From assembly GCA_021234155.1 (NCBI GenBank), contig JAJEKV010000169.1, positions 605,344 through 669,343 of the forward strand: DNA of 64,000 nt, read 5' to 3'. Source of the DNA: Isoetes taiwanensis. Its lineage: Eukaryota > Streptophyta > Lycopodiopsida > Isoetales > Isoetaceae. Positions 35,632 through 47,831 of the stretch are shown here, piece after piece. The notes beneath the pieces are model-generated. The model did not search any database. It was not told where the DNA came from and saw nothing but the letters and a program-made list of their open reading frames with translations. Position 1 is the stretch's first letter; each line of letters begins with the position of its first letter. The position numbers and the translations under genes were made by a program.

Positions 35632-36600
35632 GAGCAACAATGGGTCACTCAATACAAGGCAAAGTCTGCTCAGTATCAGACAAGGAAAAATGCGAATGGA
35701 AGTGCTAAGAGAAGGATTAGAAGACAGAAGGCCAGAGCAGAGAAACAAAAGGAGATACAATCTTTCTTTAAAGGTCCATGTTTATGCTTTAAATAGAATA
35801 GAATAGAATAGTTTTTTTATCGTTTCTCATTGTGGATTGTTTTTAAAATGGGGCTTTTTATTTTTATTGTGCTTCAAATTTAAATGCTTTTTATGCATGA
35901 TGGTGCATTTGATCTGATGACTTCTGTGGCATTGTAGGTTTCTGTACCTTCTTATGAAACTGATTGCTGTTGCTGGAGCTAGTTTGGATACGTAATGAAG
36001 GGGTACCTATTAAAGTATGTGCCTTAGCTACAAATATTTAGCATCTATTCGTGTCTGTCAATTATAGGTCAACCATTTGCACGTTGTATTCATTGAGTGT
36101 CTTGCTATGTGCAAAGAAGTAGAGTTGCTTGCTTGGCCTGTATGTACTTTAGATAAATCTCTAGATCAATCGCACAAGAGCACTATCTAAAAAACTTTCT
36201 TTCAGTTCGATATTACTCTTACATGAAGCCTCACATGCGTCTTTAATATGCTTCTTTAATAGTGCAGTAGCGAAAGGTTTGACAAGCTCTGACAGAGGCC
36301 ACTGTTCTTTGTTTGAAAAGCTTAGAGCTCTGGAATTCATGGAAGATCATTAAATCTTCAACTAACTGGAATAAATGCAGTCCTCCTATTGAAGATATGC
36401 CATCATATAATGTTTTTGGAAGTTTAATTGGCTTGAAATTGGCACAAGCTTAAAAGTAGATTCCTTGAATTTTTATCAAGATTTATCTAAATGTATGAAT
36501 TCTTTCTACGCATTTAAGGAATTGTATGACATCCAAGGCGCATTTATGCTATTTCCACATTGCATGTTGTGTTGCATTTTGAATATTTTATAACGAATTT
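35632..36600. other. Unassigned, with an (AATAG) run at 35790
   Basis: A basic ORF at 35578-35796 (RRIRRQKARAEKQKEIQSFF) ends at an AATAGAATAGAATAG run like the LINE A tail at 29313. No LINE sequence follows recognisably. Otherwise nothing is recognised. Confidence 0.4.
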
Positions 36601-36612
36601 ATTGCATTTGCA

Positions 36613-36750
36613 GGGCAAGTGGAGATGCATGATGTTATGTCAATTGGAACAAGTATATCACTTTCTATCTTCGATGCAGAAGGCAAGCATTTGCCTTATC
36701 ACATATGTGATGAAGCTGTTAAAGCTCAAATAATAGAGATTCTTATTTGA
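36613..36750 (+). CDS. Possible terminal exon of an unknown gene
   Basis: After TTGCATTTGCAG, a good acceptor, an open frame reads GQVEMHDVMSIGTSISLSIF and goes on to KAQIIEILI and a stop at about 36750. Codon-like composition and the acceptor suggest a last exon, but no upstream exon was found and no family is recognised. Confidence 0.3.
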   Translation, partial: GQVEMHDVMSIGTSISLSIFDAEGKHLPYHICDEAVKAQIIEILI

Positions 36751-37069
36751 ACTATCGCTTTTCCTTCGTGGCTAGGGAATGTGCTACTTTTATGGGTTGT
36801 AATCATATTAAAGGGTAATATGGCTTGTATAATGCATCATAAGGCTTATTTCTAACAACCGTATTATTTTAATGTATATGGCTTGTAAATTAGATAGATG
36901 TTTCTAGAGTGTTTGATGAAATTGTGTCAATTAGGTGCGCCAAGCTGTCAAGATAAAGGGGTTTAATTAGTAATATTGAAATTCATAAGACCAAAGTGGT
37001 CTCTATAGATGATGCCGATGATTGAAAACATGTAGGAAAACACTTATTAATAGGCTCATTTTAGGAGTT

Positions 37070-38745
37070 TGGCCATTGCAATAGCTTCAACATTAATTTC
37101 TGCAAGTGAACTCATCATCCTCAAGCATAACTGCAAGAGCATGTTGAGTATCATTGGAAACAGCAGCAAACATTCCCATATTCTGCCAGACCTGTTATGT
37201 TAAACAAAATGCGTTTACCATTGCGGGTTCCTGAAAAAACTTATTCTGATACAAACAAAGAAGCTTACATCCAAAAGATCTCTACTTCTGGTATGGAGAC
37301 AACCAACTCGAAATCCGTTCATGCCAAAATCTTTGCTCATGCCATATGCAGTGTGCACAAGTTGTGCTACTTTATCTGCTTCTAATAAGTTCTCTTTTAC
37401 AGCAACACACTCAATGCTGACAAACTCAATCGCTAATGCCCTAACAAGAGATTTTGACTTATCATTAATCATATTGCTAGTCTAAAACATAGTATTTAAC
37501 AAAACAAAAGAGAGGGAAAGGGATGAAAAACCATAAAATACCCAAATTTTGAGTTTGCATAAATTTCATCAGAAAGAACATGCAGCCCTCTGCGCACAGC
37601 CCATAGAAGCTGCTCCTATGTATACAGATTGTGAAAGTGAAACATGTCAGGATATTCTACAAAACCAAAATAAAACTAAGGATAGCACTCGAAGAGAGAC
37701 AGGTTTACTTTTAAGGTTGACTCTGGATAAAATGTTCCCAATGGGTTGCCAGGATTTGTGATTAAAAGAACCCTGGGTGGCACAACTCGTTTAGTAGCTT
37801 CATTATAACTAGCCTCCATTTCATCTGTTGTTGGAATATATGTATCTGCATCCTTTGGTTGAACAGGAATTGGCACTACTTCATTCTACATTAAGTGAAT
37901 GCACAATGTCAATATGCAGCAAATACGAGCTAACGCATTACCCGAATAGCCATATCATTGTCAAATGCTGGAAAGTATGGTGCTGGAATTAGACAACCAT
38001 CTCCAGGTTCGCATGTTGCAAAAAAGAACAGAAGAACACCGTGCAAGATCACAACTTCAGTGGTTATAGGGTAATAATACTCATCTACCTGGGCATTTGA
38101 AAGCGTCAATAACAACAAGAAAAATCAAGCAACTCACGCGGTAACTCCGCTGGAGATGCAGATATTTGCTGGATTCACCTGTTAAAGGACAGGCATGGAC
38201 AACGAAAATGGAACTTCTAAGAGCACTTCTATATACTTTCTAACTCCATATTAAGGTTTAAGTTTACCTCAACCCCCATAAATGTTCTTTCCATCATTCT
38301 AGCAAGTGCTTTTCGTAATCTTTCACCTCCACGGAAGTTACCATATAAACCGACAGTAGATGGAACTTCTCTGCAACAACTGAGTATAAAAATCATCTAT
38401 TAGCCATCAAAAGTTTGTTCCAAAGCATCTTAAATTCACTCTATTCTAAAACTACATAATATAACAATATAACTTTTCAATAAAGTGCTGATGTGATAAT
38501 CAAACTTCTAGGAGTATGTATCAAATTATATGAACGGACCCAATAATTATAATCCTAGGTGTGGCCTTGTATATTGCTTACTAGAAGGATGAAGCATAAT
38601 AGACTCGTAATTCTCCTTATAAGACAGCACAGGACACATTGCATCACATATAAGATCTACTAAACATAGTGTTACCATACTGAATTTTGTTGTGGATAAG
38701 GTCAAAGGATAATATGCTTTCTGCTGTAGCCATCTGTAATGCACC
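37070..38745 (-). pseudogene. ACC synthase-like aminotransferase gene, partial
   Basis: Class I/II PLP aminotransferases of the ACC synthase type make the ethylene precursor. Exon-like pieces on the minus strand follow family order: MATAESILSFDLI (38690-38745), TVGLYGNFRGGERLRKAL (38286-38373), NPANICISSGVTA (about 38139-38180), CEPGDGCLIPAPYFPAFDND (37945-38030), RVLLITNPGNPLGTFYPEST (37705-37870), LHVLSDEIYANS (37565-37620), GMSKDFGMNGFRVG with the PLP-binding Lys (37290-37330), and MGMFAAVSNDTQHALAVMLE (37085-37180). GT-AG borders flank most. The C-terminal third is missing and one border near 38070 does not join in frame. It is a truncated gene or a recently dead one; exact subfamily unknown. 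Confidence 0.72.
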
Positions 38746-39940
38746 CAAAAAAAATTCAATACGAAAAAAGAGAAAAGGATGCACAAAATTAAGGGCAAGT
38801 TACTCATTCCAATACAAAGTCAAATGCGTTGAATAAACGGAAAGATTATTGTGTAGGTCATGATTTTACTGAAAGTAAATAATGCGCATAGACCTGCTTG
38901 TGGCTCTACAGATTAGAAGTAACAAGCCCCAATCATTGCGCATAACAAGCTAAAAATCCGATTGTTGGTCATTTGTGCGGCAGCACCGAGCCACAAGAAA
39001 TGCCATAAATTTGTATCGGACAAAGGAAAATGAGACCAAAATCGACCAACAACTTGCTCATGTAAACGCTTTACGCATTTCCATTTGCATTCTCATGGCT
39101 TCATTGATCTGTATATTACATCTGTTATCCAGCAGGGTTTCAAAAAAATGAATCAATCCAGCAGTTAGACAAACGTACATCAAGTTGTTCATGTAAATGT
39201 TTCTCTACTTTCATTTGCATACATATAGGTTCCATGTTTAATAGTTGCCTTGGAGGCTTTCACCCTCCTTGCGATCCTTAATTTTGCATATGTTCTTGGT
39301 CTCGCACCCTATGGTCTTCCATCATAAATCTTTCTTCTTCCCTTTCTTTCTTCACTACACTTTAGAAATCCAACATACTTTCGTGAAAGCGAAACCCATA
39401 TTGCATATACATTGTTAAACTAATACATGATAAGCAAGAAGTGAGATGAAACAAATACAACAGAGCTACTTGGATCAGACAAAGAGCAGCCTAAGGCAAC
39501 TAGAAAACCATGCCCAAAAGTGTCGACTCTAATCAAAGGTAAAAATACTTCCGAGCTCCAACCGACAATGTGCAAGGATACATGGCTAGATTTTAACATT
39601 AATTGCTTGAATTGAAAAATGTCAAAAGGCATAATAATCACGGAAGTTCAAATGTCAAAAAGGCTCAAAGATAAAAACTATATTAATGGAAAGGACTTGG
39701 ACCATATCCAAGCACAAAAGAGACAAAAAAAGCGCGAATACGCATTCAATTCGATTTGTGTTCTCTACAGATCAACTCGATTACGAATTTTGCCAGGGGC
39801 CGTCATAATAGCTTACATATATAGAACAAGCACCGGAGTATCTTGATATGGATCCAAACTTCCGGTTAGCCGGTATGCACAGTGGCCGCCTGGCAACAGG
39901 GATGACCTAACATTTACAGCTTACAGCAGGTTTTTAGCAG
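38746..39940. other. Unassigned AT-rich stretch
   Basis: No gene, RNA or clear repeat is recognised upstream of the aminotransferase remnant. Confidence 0.45.
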
Positions 39941-39945
39941 TTTTT

Positions 39946-40036
39946 GGCATATTCTAGGTATATGCTAGCATATACCATGAATATGCCAAAAACCCACATA
40001 AACAAGGGATTGCCCCCCTAGGGGCAACCCAAAAAT
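39946..40036. repeat. Dispersed repeat P, copy 3
   Basis: GCATATACCATGAATATGCC, AAACCCACATAAACAAGGG and the CCCCCCTAGGGGCAACCC palindrome match copies 1 and 2. Confidence 0.8.
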
Positions 40037-40379
40037 AAGAAAAAAAATTGTTTCATCTAAGATTAATGGTGCAAGACCTATAAAGCAATTTCAGTTCCCC
40101 ATTTACTCCCCTTTTTCTATAGATATATCAAAACTTTTAATTAGTAGTTGAGAAATTGTTCTTACTACTCGTCTAACCTTTAAATATATTTTAAATTAAA
40201 TTTAATCTCCTCCTCATTGATATGTCAAGTATTATGTACACTAGATAGCCAATGTAATCCCTTGGCATGCTACCAAATGCATAGGTCCAAGCTAAGTAGA
40301 AGGCAGAGTCTGGTTAGCTCTTGCTCAATCTGGAAACGTCGTAGACTTCACATTTTCTATTGCATTTAGTCATCAAGTT

Positions 40380-40691
40380 GGGGCATGGTTTAGTGGCAGG
40401 ACCTTAAACTGCCACACCCGAGGTCATGGGTTCAAATCTGACCAATATCGGTCTAATAATGGGGATCTAAAAAATCCATTATCCCGAGGTCACGGGGTTC
40501 AAGTATGACCAGTGATAGAGACCTTAAACTTGCCATACATACTCGATAATCACATGCAAAGCAACTTTTAGCATATCGCGCCTAGGTAGTGGATTGGCTT
40601 TCATGTGATATGTAGAATAAAGTGATGTAGACTGTACTCATATGTGATGATGAATAGAATGACATCCTTCAATAAAAAAAAAAAAAAAGGC
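40380..40691 (+). mobile_element. tRNA-derived SINE (SINE-1)
   Basis: A-box TGGTTTAGTGG at 40386-40396 and B-box GGTTCAAATCT at 40429-40439 lie at tRNA-like spacing. A second B-box-like GGGTTCAAGTATGACC is near 40495. The 3' end is GACATCCTTCAATAAAAAA with a 15-A run. The end resembles that of the L1-type LINE at 41214-41711 (GACGTCCTTCAAAAAA). Confidence 0.75.
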
Positions 40692-40783
40692 CAATCATGT
40701 GATATGTAGAATAAAGCGATGTAGACTGTACTCATCATATGATGATGAATAGAATGACATCCTTCAATAAAAAAAAAAAAAAA
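40692..40783 (+). repeat. Duplicated 3' end of SINE-1
   Basis: The last ~90 bp, ATGTGATATGTAGAATAAAG to the A-run, are repeated in tandem with few changes. Confidence 0.88.
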
Positions 40784-40959
40784 TGTGTGTTATTGATATT
40801 AGCCCATACTAAGATACCAATGGTTCTCTTTGACTATACCAAAGCCATTTTCCACACAAACTCTACTCTGCAGATTCTCTTATTGAATCTGCCATAGGCA
40901 CTTTTGCCATCTGGAAAGACTTTAAGAAGAAATCTTCACTAATTTTTTTTTTTTACACT

Positions 40960-42432
40960 CATTTGAACTGGGACCCTACAAAATTTGTCCGGCAACAGCC
41001 TCTTATACAACAAACTCTTCTTAAACCGTTTGCATCATGAACGAGCCGGTCCTATTGACACAAACATTTATGAACAACCTTGAGTGAGTAACCACACCTT
41101 GTATTAGGCATGAGTCTTGTGCCTCGAGTAATAATCATCACCCTTGTCCTTGCTCCATGGTTTTCTGTATAAATACACACGAGAACCATCAATTGCTCCA
41201 AAGATATTAGGTACATAAGTTTAACCCTAGAATATCAAATCAGTGTCCAGTATGCAAGCGTGGATCTGAGACCATTGAGCATTGCTTTTTCATGTGTGAA
41301 CACCTTAGACAGGTATGGGAATGGTTGTTTTCCCTTTTTCAGGTTTCACTAACAAGACAACAACTGCTTTTGGCAATTTACCCAAGTACCTGGACAGAGT
41401 TACAAGGCCAGGCTTTTCATCTAGCAGCAAGATGGTTGCTTTGGACTATCTGGAAAAGACGAAGATTGGTAATCTTCAAAGGTCTGGATGTGGCAGATAA
41501 TCGTGTTCTCCAAGAAGCTCAAGGTTACATTGTAAAGTCGTATCATTGTTCTTCACTTGCCCCTCGCAAGAGGCGATTGATTTTTGAGGAGTTTTTGGAT
41601 GTGCACTCTTATGCTTAGGCAGGTTGCTTCACTCGGTGGGTCTCCGCTTATCCGCTGAGATTTTATTCCTGTCTCTGCATTTATACTGACGTCCTTCAAA
41701 AAAAAAAAAAAATATTAGGTATACCTATAACATCTTCAAATTCCTTGTTTATATCTAACAATCTTTGGCGTGTTGGTAAGGCAATGAACATCTTATAAAG
41801 CATGGTATTATAAGCCAAGGCAAGAGTTATTTTCTTTGTGTATTTCTGTACAATAGCTTTACCAACATAAAATCCTTGACCTACATGTAAAGGCTTCTCA
41901 CCATGTGCTAAAAAATACAAAACCATAGCCATTGCTTTTCTGGGATTAACAAGGGATCTAACCTTGATTCCTGGTCTGATTAGGTAAGGGACAATGAGCC
42001 CAACTAGAGTCTCGAATGCACCCCTCTTCATCTGATAGAACTGGTGCCACATATCATCCTCAAATAAGGGAAGGCAGTTCCAAGCATGATTATCAATGAT
42101 GTCCCATTGTGTTGTCTACCTTGGACAAATCCAAAATTTCCTGGGAGGCCTCTTTAGTCTCGAAGACGCTACCAGCAGCAAGGTGGAAGATGCATACATA
42201 TATAGTTTATGTTGTCTTCTACCTCTCCATCCTGTTCTAAAAAATCCATTGTGTCTGCTTGTTCAATTTCTTGTATCAAATGAAAACAATAGCTTTGGAA
42301 GGATAATCCAAGGAGAATGGCCCTTAGAAGCATGGCAATCATGCCAAGAATTACCGGATCCATTGAAGTATTGCAGCCGAGCCGAAAAAATCGGATTCTA
42401 AGATCGGGAATGAGGAAAAATAAGGTCTGCAT
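40960..42432 (-). pseudogene. PIF/Harbinger transposase, split by a LINE
   Basis: Harbinger transposases are DDE nucleases that insert at TWA targets. Sense order: MDPVILGMIAMLLRA (42432 side), then, after breaks, WHQFYQMKRGAFETLVGLIV, NPRKAMAMVLYFLAHG, VGKAIVQKYTKKITLAL and EFEDVIGIPN. A LINE (41214-41711) sits exactly here. The protein resumes at 41213 with IFGAIDGSRVYLY, which holds the first catalytic Asp (GAIDGS), then DYYSRHKTHA and a frame-broken part with FKKSLLYKRLLP. Removing the LINE with one target copy restores the frame across the junction. The third catalytic residue is not visible. Confidence 0.87.
41204..41721 (+). mobile_element. L1-type LINE family D copy 2, 10-bp TSD
   Basis: The insert 41214-41711 carries the zf-RVT end of ORF2 (QCPVCKRGSETIEHCFFMCE, then WLLWTIWKRRRLVIFKG) and stops at HSYA near 41618. 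A poly(A) end follows CTTC. ATATTAGGTA flanks it at 41204-41213 and 41712-41721. Heavily 5'-truncated. Confidence 0.9.
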
Positions 42433-42596
42433 TCAAAATATGGGATTCAAGAAACTAAAAAACAGAAATGTGGGATAATTCAAAACTCAAAACCTAAAAT
42501 ATGGGATAATTCGAAGTCGCATTGCTGCCAAGGTAGAGGCGCGAAGAAATTCTAGTGGAGCAGGGCCAAAAATTCGTTCGAAGAGGGCCTAACATG

Positions 42597-42875
<279 letters not shown>

Positions 42876-42902
42876 GAAATGTTTATTAATCACGCCCCCA
42901 GG

Positions 42903-42916
42903 AGACCATCAGGTCT
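42903..42916 (-). other. LINE 3'-UTR hairpin (AGACC-TGAT-GGTCT)
   Basis: A perfect 5-bp stem in sense, loop TGAT, just behind the ORF2 stop. Confidence 0.7.
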
Positions 42917-42944
42917 AGAAGACGTTCACACTATACACATTCAA

Positions 42945-44380
42945 AGTTATAAAAAATATCATCTAATGCATCCTCAGACAGGAGTGCATTAGCCTCGTCC
43001 CCCTCGTTCTCATCTATAAGGTCTTTATCATGCGACTTCTTTAAGCAAATATCTCTATGCTTGAGGACATCCACAAGAAATCTACCCATCTGAAAAGGCA
43101 AAGAATATTGAAGAATTCTAACAATGTATTTGAGGAAATCCCAAATTTGCTTCTAATATTAGCATATGCAGGACAATGGAGAATCACATGGGGTTCATCC
43201 TCTATCTCATCAAAGATCACATGATTTGCATACTCTTGCTTCTCGTGGTATATTACCCCATCTTCCTACCTCCACCCCAAGTCTATGGGAGCCGAAGCCG
43301 ATTCTCGCTAATGGTGTGCCTCATTTTCATTGACACCCCCTCCTTCAAATATGATGCCTCCTGCAGGGTTGGGTTCATCATCCTTCTATAGAATTTCTTT
43401 TTCACTTCTGGAACACTCCACAACTTCTGTAGAACATTCTCTCTGACCCATTCTCTAAGCCTACGTGCCCATTTATATCTAAACTCCACTTGTGCATCCA
43501 AACCACTATGTCAGCATACCACCCTTTCTCTTTACTTGCCTCTAATGCCAAGCTGCAAACTATCAACTTCCATCTCAAATTGTACTTTGCATAAGTACAA
43601 CAATGTTTTAAGCAACGCTTCTACCTCCAAGGGGAGCATCCCACATTCGGCCAATAACATATCATAAGGTGTCTGCATTTTTGTACCTAGTTCTGTATGA
43701 AAAAATTTCTTCTGAACCTTTTCAACCTTTTTCCACATCTCCAATGAAAGCCCGGGCCCCCAAACTTCACATCCATAGAGCACAACAGATTGCACAAGGG
43801 AGCTATATAACATTTTCTTGATACCAAAATCCCATATTTCAAAGATTTGTACACCTTCTCCGCAATGCAAACAATGCTTTTAAGCCACCACTCGACTTCG
43901 TTGCTCTCTTTGCCTGATTCCGATGGGAAGCCTTTATCAACAATCAGCCCAAGATATTTATACACACTTGCAATTTCTATAGTTTCACCTTTATAATACC
44001 ACGCAAGGTGATCCACTTTATTGGCCCCAAAAATAATGATTCTCGTTTTATTCATGTTCACTACCATACCTTTTGCATCGCGAAAATTTTAAAGGCATCT
44101 AAATGCTTCTGCATTCCCCCAGCATCTCTAGACAATATCACAATATCATCTGCATACAATAGGAGTAATATAACAAATCCACTCAGGGATGCACCTTCTC
44201 CTCCATTTCTGGCTATCCATTCCTCTAACTCGTCTATAAATAGACCAAATAAAGTCGGAGATAATGGGCAGCCTTGCTTTACCCCATTATTGCTATCCAC
44301 TAAGCTCTGGCATTTTTCAAAAAAGGGAAACGATAATTGAACCCATACCTTATCATATAGCGTCTTGACTGCAAGCTGAT
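42945..44380 (-). pseudogene. LINE M1 ORF2 fragment (RT)
   Basis: It starts in the RT domain (TLYDKVWVQLSFPF), then NNGVKQGCPLSPTLFGLFID, catalytic YADD (LLLYADDIVILS), NMNKTRIIIFGANKVDHLA and YKYLGLIVDKG. It continues with LVQSVVLYGCEVWGPGLSLE and MQTPYDMLLAECGMLPLEVE, then RRLREWVRENVLQKLW and MMNPTLQEASYLKEGVS. Frame breaks occur near 44064, 43860, 43530 and 43280. The zinc motif and acidic tail can be traced to about 42945. Endonuclease and ORF1 are absent. Confidence 0.92.
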
Positions 44381-44383
44381 ATT

Positions 44384-44387
<4 letters not shown>

Positions 44388-44423
<36 letters not shown>
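44388..44423. repeat. (GA)n microsatellite between LINEs M1 and M2
   Basis: A 36-bp GA run. Its left side is the cut 5' end of M1, its right side the 3' tail of M2. Confidence 0.97.
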
Positions 44424-44427
<4 letters not shown>

Positions 44428-44460
44428 AATGAAATGAAATGTTGTATTTAATATGCCTGC

Positions 44461-44474
44461 AGACCACCAGGTCT
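44461..44474 (-). other. LINE 3'-UTR hairpin (AGACC-TGGT-GGTCT)
   Basis: A perfect 5-bp stem in sense, loop TGGT. Confidence 0.7.
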
Positions 44475-47400
44475 ATGAGACGTTCAAATATGTACACTCA
44501 ACATTATAAAACATGTCTTCTAATGCATCCTCCGACATAAATGCATTAGACTCTCCCCATCCCTCATCAATTACAACATTATCTTTTTTAACACATAATA
44601 ATTGTTCTCTCTGCGCTAATACCTCTTTTAGATACTTCCCAACTTGTGTCCCGGGTAAGTTAAAAAATTCCAGCAATGAGTTTGAACGAATGTCGTGCTT
44701 GTGGCGAGCCTCATTGTATGACGGACATCTTATGATCACATGCGCTTCATCTTCAACTTCCTGCATATCACATAACTTGCACAACCTCAATTCATGTGGA
44801 ATATCACTCCAAATCTACCTCAACCCCAATCTATAGAAGCTAAGCCGCATCCCGCTTATCATGTGCCTTGTTCTTAAAGATACACCTTCTTTAAGATACT
44901 TGGCCTCCTGAAGTGCGGGATTCATATATTTTCTGTAGAATTCTTTTTTTTTTTGTTTCTGGGACCCTCTAGTTTCTTCTAATGAGATGCTGATGTACCC
45001 ATTCCCAAATATTCGATCTATTCTCTTGCAGGCAATGAATATCTAAACTCCATTTCCTCGTCCATTCTACAATGTCTACATACCAACCCTTATCCCTTGT
45101 CTCCTCCAATGCACGTCTCGGTAAGCTTTCTTCTGCCATATCAAATTGCACCTTACAGAGATATGTGAGCATCCCCGCATAAAAGCTTCAAATTCCATAG
45201 GCATCATACCACATTCCACAAGCAACATGTCATACGGTGTTTGTGCCTTAGTTCCCATTTCAGTTCTCAAGAATTTTTTTTGTGCTTTCTCAATTTTTTT
45301 CCAAGAATCTGTAGACAGACGTGGACCCCACACCTCACATCCGTATAATAGAACTGATTGTACCAAGACACGGAACAAAGTCCTCTTCAAACTGAAATCC
45401 CATATCTCTGCTTTTCCACTTTTACGCTGCATACTGTATAGTGCTTTGAGCCCCCCATTTACTCTATGTTCAACAGCAAGATTCCAACTAGGCCCTTTGT
45501 CCACATGTATCCCCAAATATTTATACAAGGTTACAATCTCCACAGGCTCCTCCTTAAAATAAAATTTAAGATGTTCCACTTTATTGGCTCCGAAAACCAT
45601 CATCTTAGTCTTTGTCATATTCACCCGCATACCTTTCTGATCACAGAAGTAGGCCAAAGCATCTAAGTGCTTCTGCATGCCTGCAATGGAGCGCGATAAA
45701 AGAACCACATCATCAGCATAAAGGAGCAATAAAACCACATAACCAAATAAAGGGGTTCCATCCCCACCATATTCTGCCATCCAAACTTCTAGTTGGTCTA
45801 TGAACAAACCAAACAGGGTGGGTGACAAAGGACACCCTTGCTTAACTCCAATATTGCTTTCCACTAACTCTGTGCTCTCCTGTATGTAGGGGAATGATAG
45901 TTGAACTAAAACTTTCTCATAAAGTATTCTTATTGCTCGTTTAAGCTCAATCGGCACCTCTAGGGTTTCCATTCTCTCCCATAAATAATGGCGAGATACT
46001 GTGTCAAATGCCTTAGCATAATCAACAAAGCATGCATAAAGTGGTTTTGTCTTTCCTTTGACACAATCAATCATAGCACGTAAGGCAACTAAATGATCCA
46101 CTGTGGATTTTTTAGGTCTAAAACCTGCTTGCCCAATGGCCCTAATATTATGCTCCTCTGACCAAGCACTCAATTCGCAGTTCAGCATAGTAGCAAATAG
46201 CTTAGCATACAAGCTACTGACCAAAATCATTCTATAATTCCTTGGATCACTTTCATCTCCCGACTTATGGAGTGGAAACACTCTGTTCAATTGCCAAGTG
46301 TGTGGAAATCCCTTATGCAATACAGTATTAAGTAAAGATAACAAGGACATATGTACTGATTTACCTGCCCATTTGAACATCTCCGCCATTAGACCAATTG
46401 CATCAGCAGCTTTCCCATTTGCAAGGTTGCTTAAGCCTTCTTCCAAATTCTCTAAAGTGAAGCACAAACGATCATCCTGCAAATATTCCACACCGCTGGT
46501 TTCATTAATATCTGGCATATGATAAAGTTCATATACTTGGCGAGGCGGGGGTCTTTGGATCCGGATGAGTATCCCTGTGGCATTCTAGTTTTCAACTTAT
46601 TCCGTAAATCGCCGGGTTTACAATAAGGTCTGCAACCAAGTCTTTCTGTCTTTGGAAGTCATGGCTTTTCTTTTTTGACTTGGTTAATGCCACATACTCT
46701 TTTTTAAGCCTCCGTCTATTTTCCCCTTTTGCTTTTTTATATTCTACTCGCTTTGCTTTACATGATTCATCAAACCAGCCATTACATGGCAATCCTTTCA
46801 ATTTCCTGCGTGAGACAAAACAGTCAACCGTAGCATCTAGTATCAGGTTTGCTAATTCTTTACTCAAATTTTCAGTATCACTGGGCCAAATTTTTTCAGA
46901 TGCCTTTTCTTCACACTTTTTCATGTATTTATCTGCCTTGCGAAAGTCCATATGTATCCTTGACTTCATGATGCTAGTTTCCTAGATTGGCTTATATTTA
47001 CGTGTATGTAACACAACTGTTATCGGAGCGTGATCAGAAATTTTCTCTATCTCTTCCCCTACATACATATGTAGCATCTGGTCTACAAATTGCGGTTTAG
47101 CGAGAACAAGATCCACCACACTAGCATTTCTACATGTACACCTATCCGTGTCAGGAAACATCTGTGTACCATTATATATCACTAAATCTAGACCACTACA
47201 CATATTGAGGACATGATTACCTTGAGGGTGTAGGACACCTTATTCTGTCTGCAGTAGCCCTATTCCAACCACTTTGGCCCAATTCCGTGTCATCAAGCAT
47301 TTCAACCCATATAGGGTCTCCCTCCATACTAGCTATAGCTGCCTGCTTATTGGCGATTCGCCCATTAAAATCTCCCAATAGGAGAACATCACCTGCTAGC

Positions 47401-47831
47401 ATTAAGGAAAGCACATCCTGCTCCAAATTAAAAAAGGCATCATCCCTGTCTAGATGCTCTGTATTATAAACTGGAGATTCTCTCGGCGGAAAGTAACAAC
47501 CTGCGACAAAGATCTTCCCTTTCTGGCCCAGCATTTCAATCTAAATGTGTTGCATTGAACCCATACCTGTCACTAGTTTGATCAAATGTCTCATATTTGC
47601 CCTGACATAACATGCTATTCCACCGTGACCCTTTAAACGCCATCCTTTATTATACCAAACAGAGTGTATCAAAACAAAGCCATGAATATCCAGTAAACTT
47701 TTTTCCTCGTTCTCACAAGTTTCTAAAAAGAATAGAACATCTACATTTTTAAATAATTCACCCATTACATCTACTTTATACTGGCTAAGACTATTGATGT
47801 TCCAACATGTTATTCTGGTGGTCTCAAATAC
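44473..47831 (-). pseudogene. LINE M2 ORF2 (APE endonuclease, RT, zinc motif)
   Basis: ORF2 proteins nick target DNA and prime reverse transcription there. The frame directly after the TAG reads VFETTRITCWNINSL, where WNIN holds the catalytic Asn. Then come VLFFLETCENEE (catalytic Glu), GHGGIACYVRA, VAGCYFPPRES, LLLGDFNGRI and KISDHAPITVVL. The RT frame (45076-46518) is long: LVSSLYAKLFATML, FVDYAKAFDTVSRHYLW, NIGVKQGCPLSPTLFGLFID, YADD in LLLYADDVVLLS, and YKYLGIHVDKG. The C-terminus has CKLC-x9-H-VIIR-C and ends CTYLNVS. Frameshifts near 45170, 44800, 46550, 46975, 47210 and 47540 inactivate it. The first ATG after the TAG is codon 23, behind the catalytic Asn. Confidence 0.93.

Noticed and set aside
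35790-35815. A further LINE A insertion marked by an AATAG run
   Set aside because: The run resembles the LINE A tail but no 3'-UTR or ORF2 sequence follows on either side.
40380-40445. A tRNA gene on the plus strand
   Set aside because: Box motifs belong to a SINE with a poly(A) end; the acceptor stem does not close.
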